Shown here piece after piece: positions 1 to 7,380 of a stretch of DNA of 16,813 nucleotides. Each line of letters begins with the position of its first letter. Position 1 is the first letter of the stretch. The position numbers and the translations under genes are program-made. Source of the DNA: VRUE01 sp046733275 (lineage in GTDB: Bacteria; Actinomycetota; Thermoleophilia; Solirubrobacterales; 70-9); the NCBI GenBank assembly GCA_046733275.1, contig JBKPOW010000027.1:1-16813 (forward strand), given 5' to 3'. The notes under the pieces were generated by a model that ran no database searches, was not told where the DNA came from, and was given only the letters and a program-made list of their open reading frames with translations.

Positions 1-44
1 ACCCGCTCCCTTTCCCCGAACGGGATCTCCAGGTCGTATTCCCG

Positions 45-2372
45 TCAGACGTCCTCTGACACGGGTTCGTAGCCGGGGGCTTCGAGCCGTTCGATCTGCG
101 GTAGGCGCCAGAGGACGCTGGCGATGGTCAGGCCCGCCGCCGAACAGGCGAGCGCCAGGAACCACTGCGTCGGCCCCAGCAGCGTCATCTCGAAGAAGTC
201 GCGCACCGGGGTTGCGGCCAGGATCAGGGCGAAGAGGGCGCCGAGCCCGGCGACCATCGCCAGCATGTAGCTCTGGATCGCGATGTGCTCGCGGCCGGGG
301 CCGCGCTCGAGCAGGAGGACGAAGCAGAGGCCGAGGACGATCAGCGTCGTCGTCGCCCCGGTCCGGCCCGCCTCCAGCGAGCCGCCGAAGACGGTGTCGA
401 CGAGGAAGAAGCAGAGGATCGAGCCGAGCGCGGTCGCCAGCCCGGCCGGGACGGCGAAGGCGGCCAGGGCGCGCAGCAGCCGGCCGCGGTAGAGCGGCCC
501 GTCCGAGGGCGCCAGGGCGAGCACGAAGGAGGGGATGCCGATCGTCAGGAAGGCGGCCAGGGTGAGGTGGCGGGGGAGGAAGGGGAAGGCAAAGCCGGGC
601 ACGGCGACGAGCAGGATCAGTGCCGCCGCATATACGGACTTGGTGAGGTAGAGGCGACCGAGGCGGTGGATGTTGCGGGCGATCCGCCGCCCCTCGGCGA
701 CCGCTTCCGGCAGGCGCGCGAACTCGTCTTTGAGCAGGACGACGTCGGCGATCCCCTTGGTCACCTGGGCGCCCGATCCCATCGCCACCGCCAACCGCGC
801 CTGCTTCAGCGCCGGCACGTCGTTGACGCCGTCGCCGATCATCGCCGTGTAGCGGCCGGAGGCGCGCAACGCCTCGACCAGCGCTTTCTTCTGCTCGGGC
901 GCGATCCGGCAGAAGATCGTGTTACGCCGCGCTGCCTCGGCCAGCCCCTCGGGGTCGTCGGGCAGCTCCGAGCCCTCGATCACGCCGGCGTCTTGCGGCA
1001 CCCCGACCGCGTAGGCGACCGCGGTCACCGTCGCCCGCGCGTCGCCGGAGATCAGCTTCAGGTCGACCCCCTCCTCGTGGATGAAGGCGATCGTCTCGGC
1101 GGCGTCGGCGCGCAGCGTCTCCTCCAGCACGACGAGCGCCACCGGCGCCAGCCGCGGCGCTGGCGCCTGCTCCGGGTCATCCGGCAGCGCCTCGCTCGAC
1201 CGGGCGAAGGCGACGACGCGCCGCCCCGCCTTCGTCTCCTCCTCCAGCTTGCGCGCCAGCCCCGGCGGCAGCTCCAGCGCGCCGTTCGCCGCCAGCACGT
1301 CGGGGGCGCCGAGCACGTAGCTGGTCCCGTCCAGCCGAAGCCCGCTCCACTTCCACTTGGAGGAGAAGGGGACTTCGCCGCCGACCCGCACCGCCGTCGA
1401 GGGGAAGGCCTCGGCGACGGTCTCCAGCGTGCGGTTGCGGTCGCCGGCGCTTGCCGCGAAGCGCCCCAGCGCCGCCGTCGCCTCGTCCGGGTCGGTCCCG
1501 TCGGCGACCTCGACCCCGCGCAGGCGCAGCTGCCCGTCGGTCAGCGTGCCGGTCTTGTCGACGCAGATCGTGTCGACCGCGGCGAGGCTCTCGGTCGCGC
1601 TCATCTGCTGCACCAGCGTGTCGCGGCCCGCCAGCCGCATCGCGGCGACGGCGAAGGTGACGCTCATCAGCAGCACCAGCCCCTCGGGGATCAGCGTGAT
1701 CAGGCCGGCGGTCGCCGTCTGCGCCGCCTCGACCAGGTCGGTGCCGCGCAGCTGGAAGGTGATCAAGAGCAGCGCCGCCAGCGGCACCAGGACCCAGGTG
1801 CAGGCGACGATCACGCGGTTGACCTCGCGCTGCAGCGGCGAGGGGGGATGGCGGAATGCCCTCGCCTCGCCGGCGAGCTTGCCGGCGTAGCTCTCCTCGC
1901 CAACCGCGTCGACCTCGTAGCGGCCCGAGCCGGAGATGCAGAAGGAGCCCGAGAGCACCCGCTCGCCCTCCGGTTTGCGCACGCCGTCGACCTCGCCGGT
2001 CAGCAGCGACTCGTCGAGGGTGAGGCCGCGGCTGGCGGTCACCTCGCCGTCGGCGACGAGCTGGTCGCCGGGCTCGATCACGACGACGTCCCCCGGCACC
2101 ACCTCCTCCGCTGTCAGGCTAGCGACGGAGCCGTCGCGCTCGACCTTGGCGTGGGGAGCGACGAGGATCGCCAGTTCGTCCAGCTTGCGCTTCGCCTTCA
2201 GCTCCTGGCGGATGCCGATGTAGGAGTTGACGATCGCGATCACGCCGAAGGCGGCGTCGGCGATCAGCCCCAGCGAGAGGATGAGGACGAAGAAGACGCC
2301 GATGACCGCGTTGAACAGCGTGAAGACGTTGCCGGCGACGATGCTCGAGACGGAGCGCGAGGAGGTGGCCAT
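45..2372 (-). CDS. CtpE-like P-type cation-transporting ATPase
   Basis: Membrane cation pump of the HAD-IC P-type ATPase family, 775 aa from the ATG at 2372. The actuator motif is LLTGE (E127) and the phosphorylation loop is DKTGT with D272 as phospho-acceptor. IPEGL (229-232) lies in the fourth membrane helix, LGAP (354-357) in the nucleotide domain and GDGVND (513-518) in the hinge. About ten hydrophobic helices are visible: two near the N-terminus, two around 187-245 and six after residue 575. The overall pattern, including SIVAGNVFTLFNAVIG near the start and PEGL in helix 4, resembles mycobacterial CtpE, which has been linked to calcium uptake; the ion here is inferred, not proven. The short N-terminal segment that normally precedes the first helix is missing. 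An alternative TTG start at 2387 would add only LNVPL. The gene is divergent from the LLM gene at 2403, 30 bp away. Confidence 0.9.
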   Translation of the reverse strand: MATSSRSVSSIVAGNVFTLFNAVIGVFFVLILSLGLIADAAFGVIAIVNSYIGIRQELKAKRKLDELAILVAPHAKVERDGSVASLTAEEVVPGDVVVIEPGDQLVADGEVTASRGLTLDESLLTGEVDGVRKPEGERVLSGSFCISGSGRYEVDAVGEESYAGKLAGEARAFRHPPSPLQREVNRVIVACTWVLVPLAALLLITFQLRGTDLVEAAQTATAGLITLIPEGLVLLMSVTFAVAAMRLAGRDTLVQQMSATESLAAVDTICVDKTGTLTDGQLRLRGVEVADGTDPDEATAALGRFAASAGDRNRTLETVAEAFPSTAVRVGGEVPFSSKWKWSGLRLDGTSYVLGAPDVLAANGALELPPGLARKLEEETKAGRRVVAFARSSEALPDDPEQAPAPRLAPVALVVLEETLRADAAETIAFIHEEGVDLKLISGDARATVTAVAYAVGVPQDAGVIEGSELPDDPEGLAEAARRNTIFCRIAPEQKKALVEALRASGRYTAMIGDGVNDVPALKQARLAVAMGSGAQVTKGIADVVLLKDEFARLPEAVAEGRRIARNIHRLGRLYLTKSVYAAALILLVAVPGFAFPFLPRHLTLAAFLTIGIPSFVLALAPSDGPLYRGRLLRALAAFAVPAGLATALGSILCFFLVDTVFGGSLEAGRTGATTTLIVLGLCFVLLLERGPGREHIAIQSYMLAMVAGLGALFALILAATPVRDFFEMTLLGPTQWFLALACSAAGLTIASVLWRLPQIERLEAPGYEPVSEDV

Positions 2373-2387
2373 AAGGGGGACATTCAA

Positions 2388-2393
2388 TAGGGT
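2388..2393 (+). promoter_or_regulatory. TAGGGT -10 element, probably leaderless promoter of the LLM gene
   Basis: TAGGGT (TANNNT type) ends 9 nt before the ATG at 2403, leaving room for almost no 5' UTR. It lies inside the 30-bp gap between two divergent starts. The opposite strand carries TATTGA at the same place, a possible -10 for the ATPase. The context AATAGGGT is nearly the same as TATAGGGT in front of the second LLM gene. No convincing -35 was found. Confidence 0.45.
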
Positions 2394-2402
2394 TCCCGGC
2401 GG

Positions 2403-3452
2403 ATGGCTCTGAAACTCGGACTGAACCTCGGCTACTGGGGCATCGGCCCCGCGGGCGAGGACGCGGTCGAGGTCGTCCAGGCGGCCGAGGCCGCCGGCTA
2501 CGAGTCGGTCTGGGCGGCCGAGTCCTACGGCTCCGACGCGGTCAGCGTGCTCGCCTGGCTGGCGCCGCAGACGAAGACGATCAACCTCGGCGCGGCGATC
2601 ATGCAGGTGCCGGCGCGGCCGCCCGCGGCGGCGGCGATGGCCGGAGCGACGATCGACAAGCTCTCCGGCGGCCGCTTCCTCTTCGGCTTCGGTCCCTCCG
2701 GGCCGCAGGTCTCCGAGGGCTGGTACGGCGTGCCCTACGCCAAGCCCTGGGGCCGCACCCGCGAGTACATCGAAGTCGTGCGCGAGATCGTCGCCCGCGA
2801 GGGCAAGATCGACCACCAGGGCGAGCATTACCAGCTGCCGTTGCCCGGCGGCGAGGGCAAGCCGCTGAAGCTCAACTTCCACCCCGAGCGGGCGCGCATC
2901 CCCGTCTTCGTCGGCGCGATCGGGCGCAAATCGGTCGAGATGGCGGCTGAGATCTGCGATGGCTGGATCCCGATCTTCTTCTCGGTCGATGCCTTCGAGC
3001 AGACCTGGGGCGAGCACCTCGAGGCGGGCTTCGCCAAGGGCGGCCGGCAGCGCTCCGACCTCGAGGTCAGCCCCTCGCTGCAGGTGGCGATCGACGGCGA
3101 CCTGGAGGCGGCGAAGAACGTGGTCAAGGCCGGGCTCGTCCTCTACTTCGGCGGCATGGGCAGCCGCAAGACCAATTTCTACGTCGACCTCGCCCACCGC
3201 TTCGGCTTCGGCGAGGTGGCCGACGAGGTCCAGCGCCGCTTCCAGGACGGCGACCGCGAGGGTGCCTTCGCCGCGATGCCGGACGAGATCGTCGAGGCGA
3301 CCTCGCTGGTCGGCGGCGAGGCCGAGGTCGCCGAGCGGGTCGAGCGCTTCCGCGGCGCCGGCATCGACCGCCTGATCGTCTCGCCCGTGCACGTCGAGCG
3401 CGGCGAGCAGCTGCACACGATCGAGCGCCTGGCGTCGCTTGCGGGCGGCTGA
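2403..3452 (+). CDS. LLM class F420-dependent oxidoreductase
   Basis: Luciferase-like monooxygenase-fold (TIM barrel) protein of 349 aa. Actinobacterial members of this group generally use reduced coenzyme F420 to transfer hydride to organic substrates; the substrate here cannot be told from sequence. The N-terminus KLGLNLGYWGIGPAGED is the usual first strand of the family, which supports the ATG at 2403. WAAESYGSDA (37-46), the LSGGRFLFGFG segment (87-97) and GPQVSEGWYGV (100-110) are family hallmarks, followed by the KPWGRTREY segment. Length is normal. No good Shine-Dalgarno is visible, but a TAGGGT hexamer lies 9 nt upstream of the ATG, which suggests a leaderless transcript. The stop is 37 bp before pntAA, which appears to have its own promoter. 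Confidence 0.92.
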   Translation: MALKLGLNLGYWGIGPAGEDAVEVVQAAEAAGYESVWAAESYGSDAVSVLAWLAPQTKTINLGAAIMQVPARPPAAAAMAGATIDKLSGGRFLFGFGPSGPQVSEGWYGVPYAKPWGRTREYIEVVREIVAREGKIDHQGEHYQLPLPGGEGKPLKLNFHPERARIPVFVGAIGRKSVEMAAEICDGWIPIFFSVDAFEQTWGEHLEAGFAKGGRQRSDLEVSPSLQVAIDGDLEAAKNVVKAGLVLYFGGMGSRKTNFYVDLAHRFGFGEVADEVQRRFQDGDREGAFAAMPDEIVEATSLVGGEAEVAERVERFRGAGIDRLIVSPVHVERGEQLHTIERLASLAGG

Positions 3453-3471
3453 CCCACCCTGAGCCTCTTCG

Positions 3472-3479
3472 CATAACCT
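3472..3479 (+). promoter_or_regulatory. CATAACCT -10 region of the pnt operon
   Basis: CATAAC/TAACCT ends 10 nt before the pntAA ATG. A CTGACC hexamer at 3449-3454, overlapping the stop of the preceding gene, could be the -35; it is 17 bp from CATAAC. There is no Shine-Dalgarno between this site and the ATG, which fits a near-leaderless start. Confidence 0.4.
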
Positions 3480-3489
3480 TCCGCGCCGC

Positions 3490-4608
3490 ATGAAGATCGG
3501 AGTGCCGAAAGAGACCGCCGAGGGGGAGCGCCGCGTCGCGCTGGTCCCCGACGTGGTCAAATCGCTGAAGAAGAACGAGCAGGTCGACGTGCTGGTCGAG
3601 CGCGGCGCCGGCGACGCCGCCGGCCACCCCGACTCCCAGTACGAGGAGGCGGGCGCCGAGGTCGTCGACCCCGACGTCGCCTGGGGCGCCGACGTCGTCC
3701 TCCGTGTCGTCGCCCCCACCGCCGAGCAGATCGGCAAGCTCAACTCCAGCCAGCTCCTGATCGGCCACCTCTCGCCCTGGACCGCGGCCGAGACCAACCA
3801 GGCGTTGGCGAGCGCCGGCGTGACCAGCTTCGCGATGGAGGCGATCCCGCGGACGACGCGGGCGCAGGCGATGGACGCGCTCTCCTCCCAGGCCGCCGCC
3901 GGCGGCTACGCGGCGATGCTGATCGCCGCCCGCGAGTCGGGCCGCTTCTTCGGCATGATGACCACCGCTGCCGGCACGGTGCCGCCGGCCAAGGTGCTGG
4001 TGCTGGGCGCTGGCGTCGCTGGGCTGCAGGCGGTCGCCACGGCGAAGCGACTGGGCGCGATCGTCACCGGCTTCGACATCCGCCGCGCCGCCTGGGAGCA
4101 GATCGCCTCGCTCGGCGGCCGCCCGCTCGAACTGGACTTCATCCCCGACGCCGAAGGCGAGGGCGGCTACGCCCGTCCTCTCACCGACGAGGAGAACGCA
4201 AAAGTGGTCGAGGCGATAGGCGAGAACGCCGCCAAGCAGGACGTGATCGTCACCACCGCCGCGATCCCCGGCCGGCCGGCGCCGCTGCTGATCACCGCCG
4301 AGGCGGTGCGCACGATGCAGCCGGGCTCGGTGATCGTCGACCTCGCCGCCGAGACCGGCGGCAACTGCGAGCTGACCGAGGCCGGGCAGACGGTCGAGGA
4401 GGGCGGCGTCAAGGTCGTCGGCCCGCGCAACCTCGCCAGCGAGATGCCGGTGCCGGCCTCGCAGCTCTACGCCAAGAATCTCGAGAACCTGCTCGGCCTG
4501 CTGGTTGGGGAGGACGGACAGGTGAACGTCGACTTCGAGGACGACATCGTCGCTGCCGCCTGCATCACCAACGGCGGCGAGATCCGCAACGAGAGGGCGG
4601 CGAAATGA
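3490..4608 (+). CDS. pntAA: NAD(P) transhydrogenase subunit alpha part 1 (domain I, NAD-binding)
   Basis: Soluble NAD(H)-binding domain I of the proton-translocating transhydrogenase, which drives hydride transfer from NADH to NADP+ using the proton gradient. It is 372 aa, the normal length for the split alpha-1 subunit. MKIGVPKETAEGERRVALVP is the classic N-terminus, so the ATG at 3490 is secure. RTTRAQAMDALSSQ (121-134) matches the conserved NAD-site RAQxMDALSSQ segment. The Rossmann loop is LGAGVAG (172-178), followed by GFDIRRAAWEQIASLGG. SVIVDLAAETGGNCELT (280-296) is also family-conserved. It is the first gene of the three-gene pnt operon. The following pntAB starts 58 bp downstream, behind a hairpin covering its ribosome binding site. 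Confidence 0.96.
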   Translation: MKIGVPKETAEGERRVALVPDVVKSLKKNEQVDVLVERGAGDAAGHPDSQYEEAGAEVVDPDVAWGADVVLRVVAPTAEQIGKLNSSQLLIGHLSPWTAAETNQALASAGVTSFAMEAIPRTTRAQAMDALSSQAAAGGYAAMLIAARESGRFFGMMTTAAGTVPPAKVLVLGAGVAGLQAVATAKRLGAIVTGFDIRRAAWEQIASLGGRPLELDFIPDAEGEGGYARPLTDEENAKVVEAIGENAAKQDVIVTTAAIPGRPAPLLITAEAVRTMQPGSVIVDLAAETGGNCELTEAGQTVEEGGVKVVGPRNLASEMPVPASQLYAKNLENLLGLLVGEDGQVNVDFEDDIVAAACITNGGEIRNERAAK

Positions 4609-4609
4609 G

Positions 4610-4658
4610 CTTCCGCTGTGCCTTTTCCCCACCGTTTGCCGTTAAGGAACAGCGGAGG
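4610..4658 (+). promoter_or_regulatory. Intercistronic hairpin masking the pntAB Shine-Dalgarno
   Basis: CCGCTGTGCCTT (4613-4624) pairs with AAGGAACAGCGG (4644-4655), giving 11 of 12 pairs around a 19-nt pyrimidine-rich loop. In RNA it can extend by U4612-A4656, U4611-G4657 and C4610-G4658, which draws in the 5' part of the GGAGGGG Shine-Dalgarno (4654-4660) of pntAB. There is no U-tract after it, so it is not an ordinary intrinsic terminator. A role in tuning pntAB/pntB expression or in mRNA processing is inferred. Confidence 0.6.
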
Positions 4659-4666
4659 GGATCCGT

Positions 4667-4963
4667 ATGAGCCTGATGACCGAGATCACGATCTTCGTCC
4701 TCGCCGCCTTCGTCGGCTTCGAGGTGATCTCCAAGGTGCCGACGACGCTGCACACGCCGCTGATGTCCCAGACCAACGCGATCCACGGCATCGTCATGCT
4801 CGGCGGCCTGATCGTCGTCGGCTTCGCCGACGACGGGCTCGAGTACACGATCGGCCTGATCGCGATCGCCTTCGGCGCGATCAACATCGTCGGCGGCTTC
4901 ATGGTCACCGACCGGATGCTCGGCATGTTCTCCAAAAAGCCCAAACCGAAGGACGACTCATGA
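4667..4963 (+). CDS. pntAB: NAD(P) transhydrogenase subunit alpha part 2 (membrane)
   Basis: Small membrane subunit (98 aa) supplying part of the proton-conducting domain II of transhydrogenase. Three hydrophobic helices are visible, roughly at 7-24, 40-57 and 61-80. The segment FVGFEVISKVPTTLHTPLMS and the following NAIHGIVMLG are signatures of the alpha-2 subunit. The C-terminus ends in a lysine-rich tail (KKPKPKDDS). The ATG at 4667 has GGAGGGG 6 nt upstream. The stop TGA overlaps the ATG of pntB (ATGATG, from 4960), indicating translational coupling. The split alpha arrangement is common in actinobacteria and alphaproteobacteria. Confidence 0.95.
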   Translation: MSLMTEITIFVLAAFVGFEVISKVPTTLHTPLMSQTNAIHGIVMLGGLIVVGFADDGLEYTIGLIAIAFGAINIVGGFMVTDRMLGMFSKKPKPKDDS

Positions 4964-6375
4964 TGTTCGCCGTGCTCGAGCCGGGCGGCGACGGCGCCAC
5001 CGCGCTCTACATCGTCGCCTTCTCGCTCTTCATCCTCGGCGTCCGCCGCGGCACTCACCCGACGACGGCGAAACAGGGCAACCTGATCGCCGCCGGCGGC
5101 ATGGCGATCGCCGTCGTCACCACGCTGCTGCTCGACGGCATGGGCAACTGGGGCATCCTGATCGCCGGCCTGGCGATCGGTACCGCGATCGGCGTGGTCG
5201 CCTCGCTGCGCGTGCAGATGACCGAGATGCCGCAGATGGTCGCCCTCTACAACGGCGTCGGCGGCGGCGCGGTGGCGCTGATCGCCTGGTCGGAGATCCG
5301 CCACGGGATCTCGCTCGGCGAGGAGATCCCGCTCGACGAGCTGATCCCGATCCTCTTCGCTGCCGTCGTCGGCTCGGTCTCCTTCTGGGGATCGAACATC
5401 GCCTTCGCCAAGCTCCAGGATCTGATTCCGACGCGGCCGCTCGCGGTTCCCGGCCAGCAGGCGATCAACGTGGGCCTGCTGATCGGCATCGTCGCCGCCT
5501 GCGTCAGCATCGCGGTCAACAACGACGACCCGAACCAGGCGATCTTCATCGCGGTCCTGCTCGCGGCGGGGCTGCTCGGCAACCTCGTCGTGCTGCCGAT
5601 CGGCGGCGCCGACATGCCGGTGGTGATCTCGCTGCTCAACGCCTTCACCGGGCTCTCCGCCGCCGCGGCTGGCTTCGCCCTCGACAACGTCGCCCTGATC
5701 GTCGCCGGCACCCTGGTCGGCTCCTCGGGAACGATCCTGACGATGGAGATGGCGACGGCGATGAACCGCTCGGTCGGCAACGTCCTCTTCGCCGGCTTCG
5801 GCGGCGCGCCCGCGGGCGGCGGCGCCGGCGATGGCGAGGAACGGCCGCACGTCTCGATTGGCGCCCAGGACGCGGCGATCAAGCTCGCCTACGCCGACAG
5901 CGTCACCGTCGTGCCCGGGTACGGCCTAGCCGTCGCTCAGGCCCAGCACGCGATCAAGGAGGTCGCCGACGCGCTCGAGTCGCGCGGCGTCACAGTCAAC
6001 TACGCGATCCACCCGGTCGCCGGCCGCATGCCGGGCCACATGAACGTGCTTCTCGCCGAGGCCGACGTGCCATACGAGCAGTTGAAGGAGATGGAGGAGA
6101 TCAACCCGGAGATGCCGCGCACCGACGTGGCGGTGGTCGTCGGCGCCAACGACGTGACGAATCCGGCGGCGAAGAACGACCCAGACAGCCCGATCGCCGG
6201 CATGCCGATCATCGAAGTCAGCGAGGCCCAGCAGGTGATCGTGATCAAGCGCTCGCTCAGCCCCGGCTTCGCCGGCATCGACAACGACCTCTTCTACGAA
6301 CCGAACACCTCGATGCTCTTCGCCGACGCCAAACAGGCCGCGTCGGATATCGCCTCCGAGATCGGCAACCTCTAG
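4960..6375 (+). CDS. pntB: NAD(P) transhydrogenase subunit beta (domains II and III)
   Basis: Beta subunit of 471 aa, normal length. The N-terminal two thirds is membrane domain II, with about nine hydrophobic segments between residues 13 and 280, including LIPTRPLAVPGQQAINVG. A glycine-rich linker (280-290) leads to domain III, which binds NADP(H): VVPGYGLAVAQAQ (317-329), HPVAGRMPGHMNVLLAEADV (351-370), VGANDVTNPAA (394-404) and KRSLSPGFAGIDNDLFY (430-446). All of these are signature segments. The start is ATGATG at 4960; translation could begin at either ATG (4960 or 4963), and the first overlaps the pntAB stop by 4 nt. With pntAA and pntAB it forms a complete enzyme that supplies NADPH. 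Confidence 0.96.
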   Translation: MMFAVLEPGGDGATALYIVAFSLFILGVRRGTHPTTAKQGNLIAAGGMAIAVVTTLLLDGMGNWGILIAGLAIGTAIGVVASLRVQMTEMPQMVALYNGVGGGAVALIAWSEIRHGISLGEEIPLDELIPILFAAVVGSVSFWGSNIAFAKLQDLIPTRPLAVPGQQAINVGLLIGIVAACVSIAVNNDDPNQAIFIAVLLAAGLLGNLVVLPIGGADMPVVISLLNAFTGLSAAAAGFALDNVALIVAGTLVGSSGTILTMEMATAMNRSVGNVLFAGFGGAPAGGGAGDGEERPHVSIGAQDAAIKLAYADSVTVVPGYGLAVAQAQHAIKEVADALESRGVTVNYAIHPVAGRMPGHMNVLLAEADVPYEQLKEMEEINPEMPRTDVAVVVGANDVTNPAAKNDPDSPIAGMPIIEVSEAQQVIVIKRSLSPGFAGIDNDLFYEPNTSMLFADAKQAASDIASEIGNL

Positions 6376-6410
6376 GGGGAGAGAAAGCGCCGCCCAGCCC
6401 TTGAGGGGGC

Positions 6411-7280
6411 GTGCGCGAGCGTGGGCAAGGAACGGTCGAGTGGGTCGCGCTGTTGGCGATCGTCGCCCTCCTGCTGACCGGCCTGGTCGCGGCGGGCGTG
6501 CGCGTGCCGGGTGCGACCGTCGCCCAGGCCATCGCCTCTCGGTTGCTCTGCGCCGCAGCTCTCGCCGATCGATGTGGGGACGAACCGGTGCTCATCGCTG
6601 CCTACGGGGACGAGGTGGGGCGGCTGGTGCGTGAGCACATGCCGACGCTTTTCTTCGAGCGGGGCTCACGGGCGCTGCCCGTGGACTTCCGCGACTGCCG
6701 CAGCAGCGCCTGCGCCGACGGCTCGGCGAGGGGGATCGTCCACGAGAGCGATGCCGGCCTGCCAGTGACGGCGTTCGTCCACGTGATCGAGCGCGGGGGC
6801 AGCCTCTACATCCAGTATTGGCTCTACTACGCCGACTCGGCGACATTGCGGGGGGTGCCGATCGCCGGCGCGCGGGGCTATCACCGTGACGACTGGGAGT
6901 CGGCGCAGGTCCGCATCGGCCCGGATGGCGAGGTCGACGAGCGCGCCTCCTCCCACCATGGCTACAACCACGCGCAGAGCGTCGCCAACGCCGGCTCGGA
7001 TGCCGGGATCGGGCCGTTGAACGACGCCGCCGAGGCGGCCGGGATTCGTCCCGGCAACGGTTGGGGCGAGGAGACCGGCCTGCTCCTCGTCTCCGGCGGC
7101 AGCCACGCCGGCAATACGAACGGATTCCCGCGCTTCGACCGGGTCACGCCGGCCGGCCGCGTCCACCTCGTCCCGCTGGAGCCGATCGCCGCCGAAGCGG
7201 ACGACGCGTATCGCTTCGCCGTCAGCCCACCGTGGCGGAAGCGGGTCTGGCGCGACCCGGAGGCCGCGGGCACCGATTAG
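6411..7280 (+). CDS. Prepilin-leader protein with HxxDWE domain, function unknown
   Basis: A 289-aa protein that I cannot assign to a characterised function. It begins RERGQGTVEW followed by a 20-residue hydrophobic stretch (11-30). This is the layout of a class III (Flp/TadE-type) signal: cleavage after G5 would leave Q at +1, Glu10 at +5 and an aromatic residue at +6. The remainder is hydrophilic and has four cysteines (C47, C55, C96, C101). The core segment YIQYWLYYADS (133-143), then GYHRDDWESAQVRI (156-169) and SSHHGYN (180-186), recalls the YWxYY...HxxDWE pattern of Vps62-like and NPP1-like (GHRHDWE) beta-sandwich proteins; this link is a weak inference. The GTG start at 6411 has TTGAGGGGG just upstream. 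It follows pntB by 35 bp and may be co-transcribed, though no functional link is apparent. No other pilus genes are present. Confidence 0.75.
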   Translation: MRERGQGTVEWVALLAIVALLLTGLVAAGVRVPGATVAQAIASRLLCAAALADRCGDEPVLIAAYGDEVGRLVREHMPTLFFERGSRALPVDFRDCRSSACADGSARGIVHESDAGLPVTAFVHVIERGGSLYIQYWLYYADSATLRGVPIAGARGYHRDDWESAQVRIGPDGEVDERASSHHGYNHAQSVANAGSDAGIGPLNDAAEAAGIRPGNGWGEETGLLLVSGGSHAGNTNGFPRFDRVTPAGRVHLVPLEPIAAEADDAYRFAVSPPWRKRVWRDPEAAGTD

Positions 7281-7356
7281 CCCAGTTGCCCAGGCGATTA
7301 GACGCGGTGGCCAGCGGCGCGCTCCGGGATTTCCACAGCCGCCACCATCCACGCGC

Positions 7357-7362
7357 TAGGGT
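7357..7362 (+). promoter_or_regulatory. TAGGGT -10 element of the egtBD operon
   Basis: TAGGGT lies 18 nt upstream of the egtB GTG in the 100-bp gap after the prepilin-leader gene. A start at A7369 would leave a 12-nt leader. No -35 or regulatory motif was recognised elsewhere in that gap. Confidence 0.4.
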
Positions 7363-7380
7363 TTTCGCATCGCCACCGAG

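Noticed and set aside
285..2390. 701-codon open frame on the + strand over the P-type ATPase
   Set aside because: It is the antisense shadow of a gene with clear motifs. The product is a low-complexity run rich in R, D, G and Q with no family resemblance, as expected from GC-rich third positions.
3124..4632. 502-codon - strand frame over pntAA
   Set aside because: Antisense shadow of a well-conserved gene; low-complexity product.
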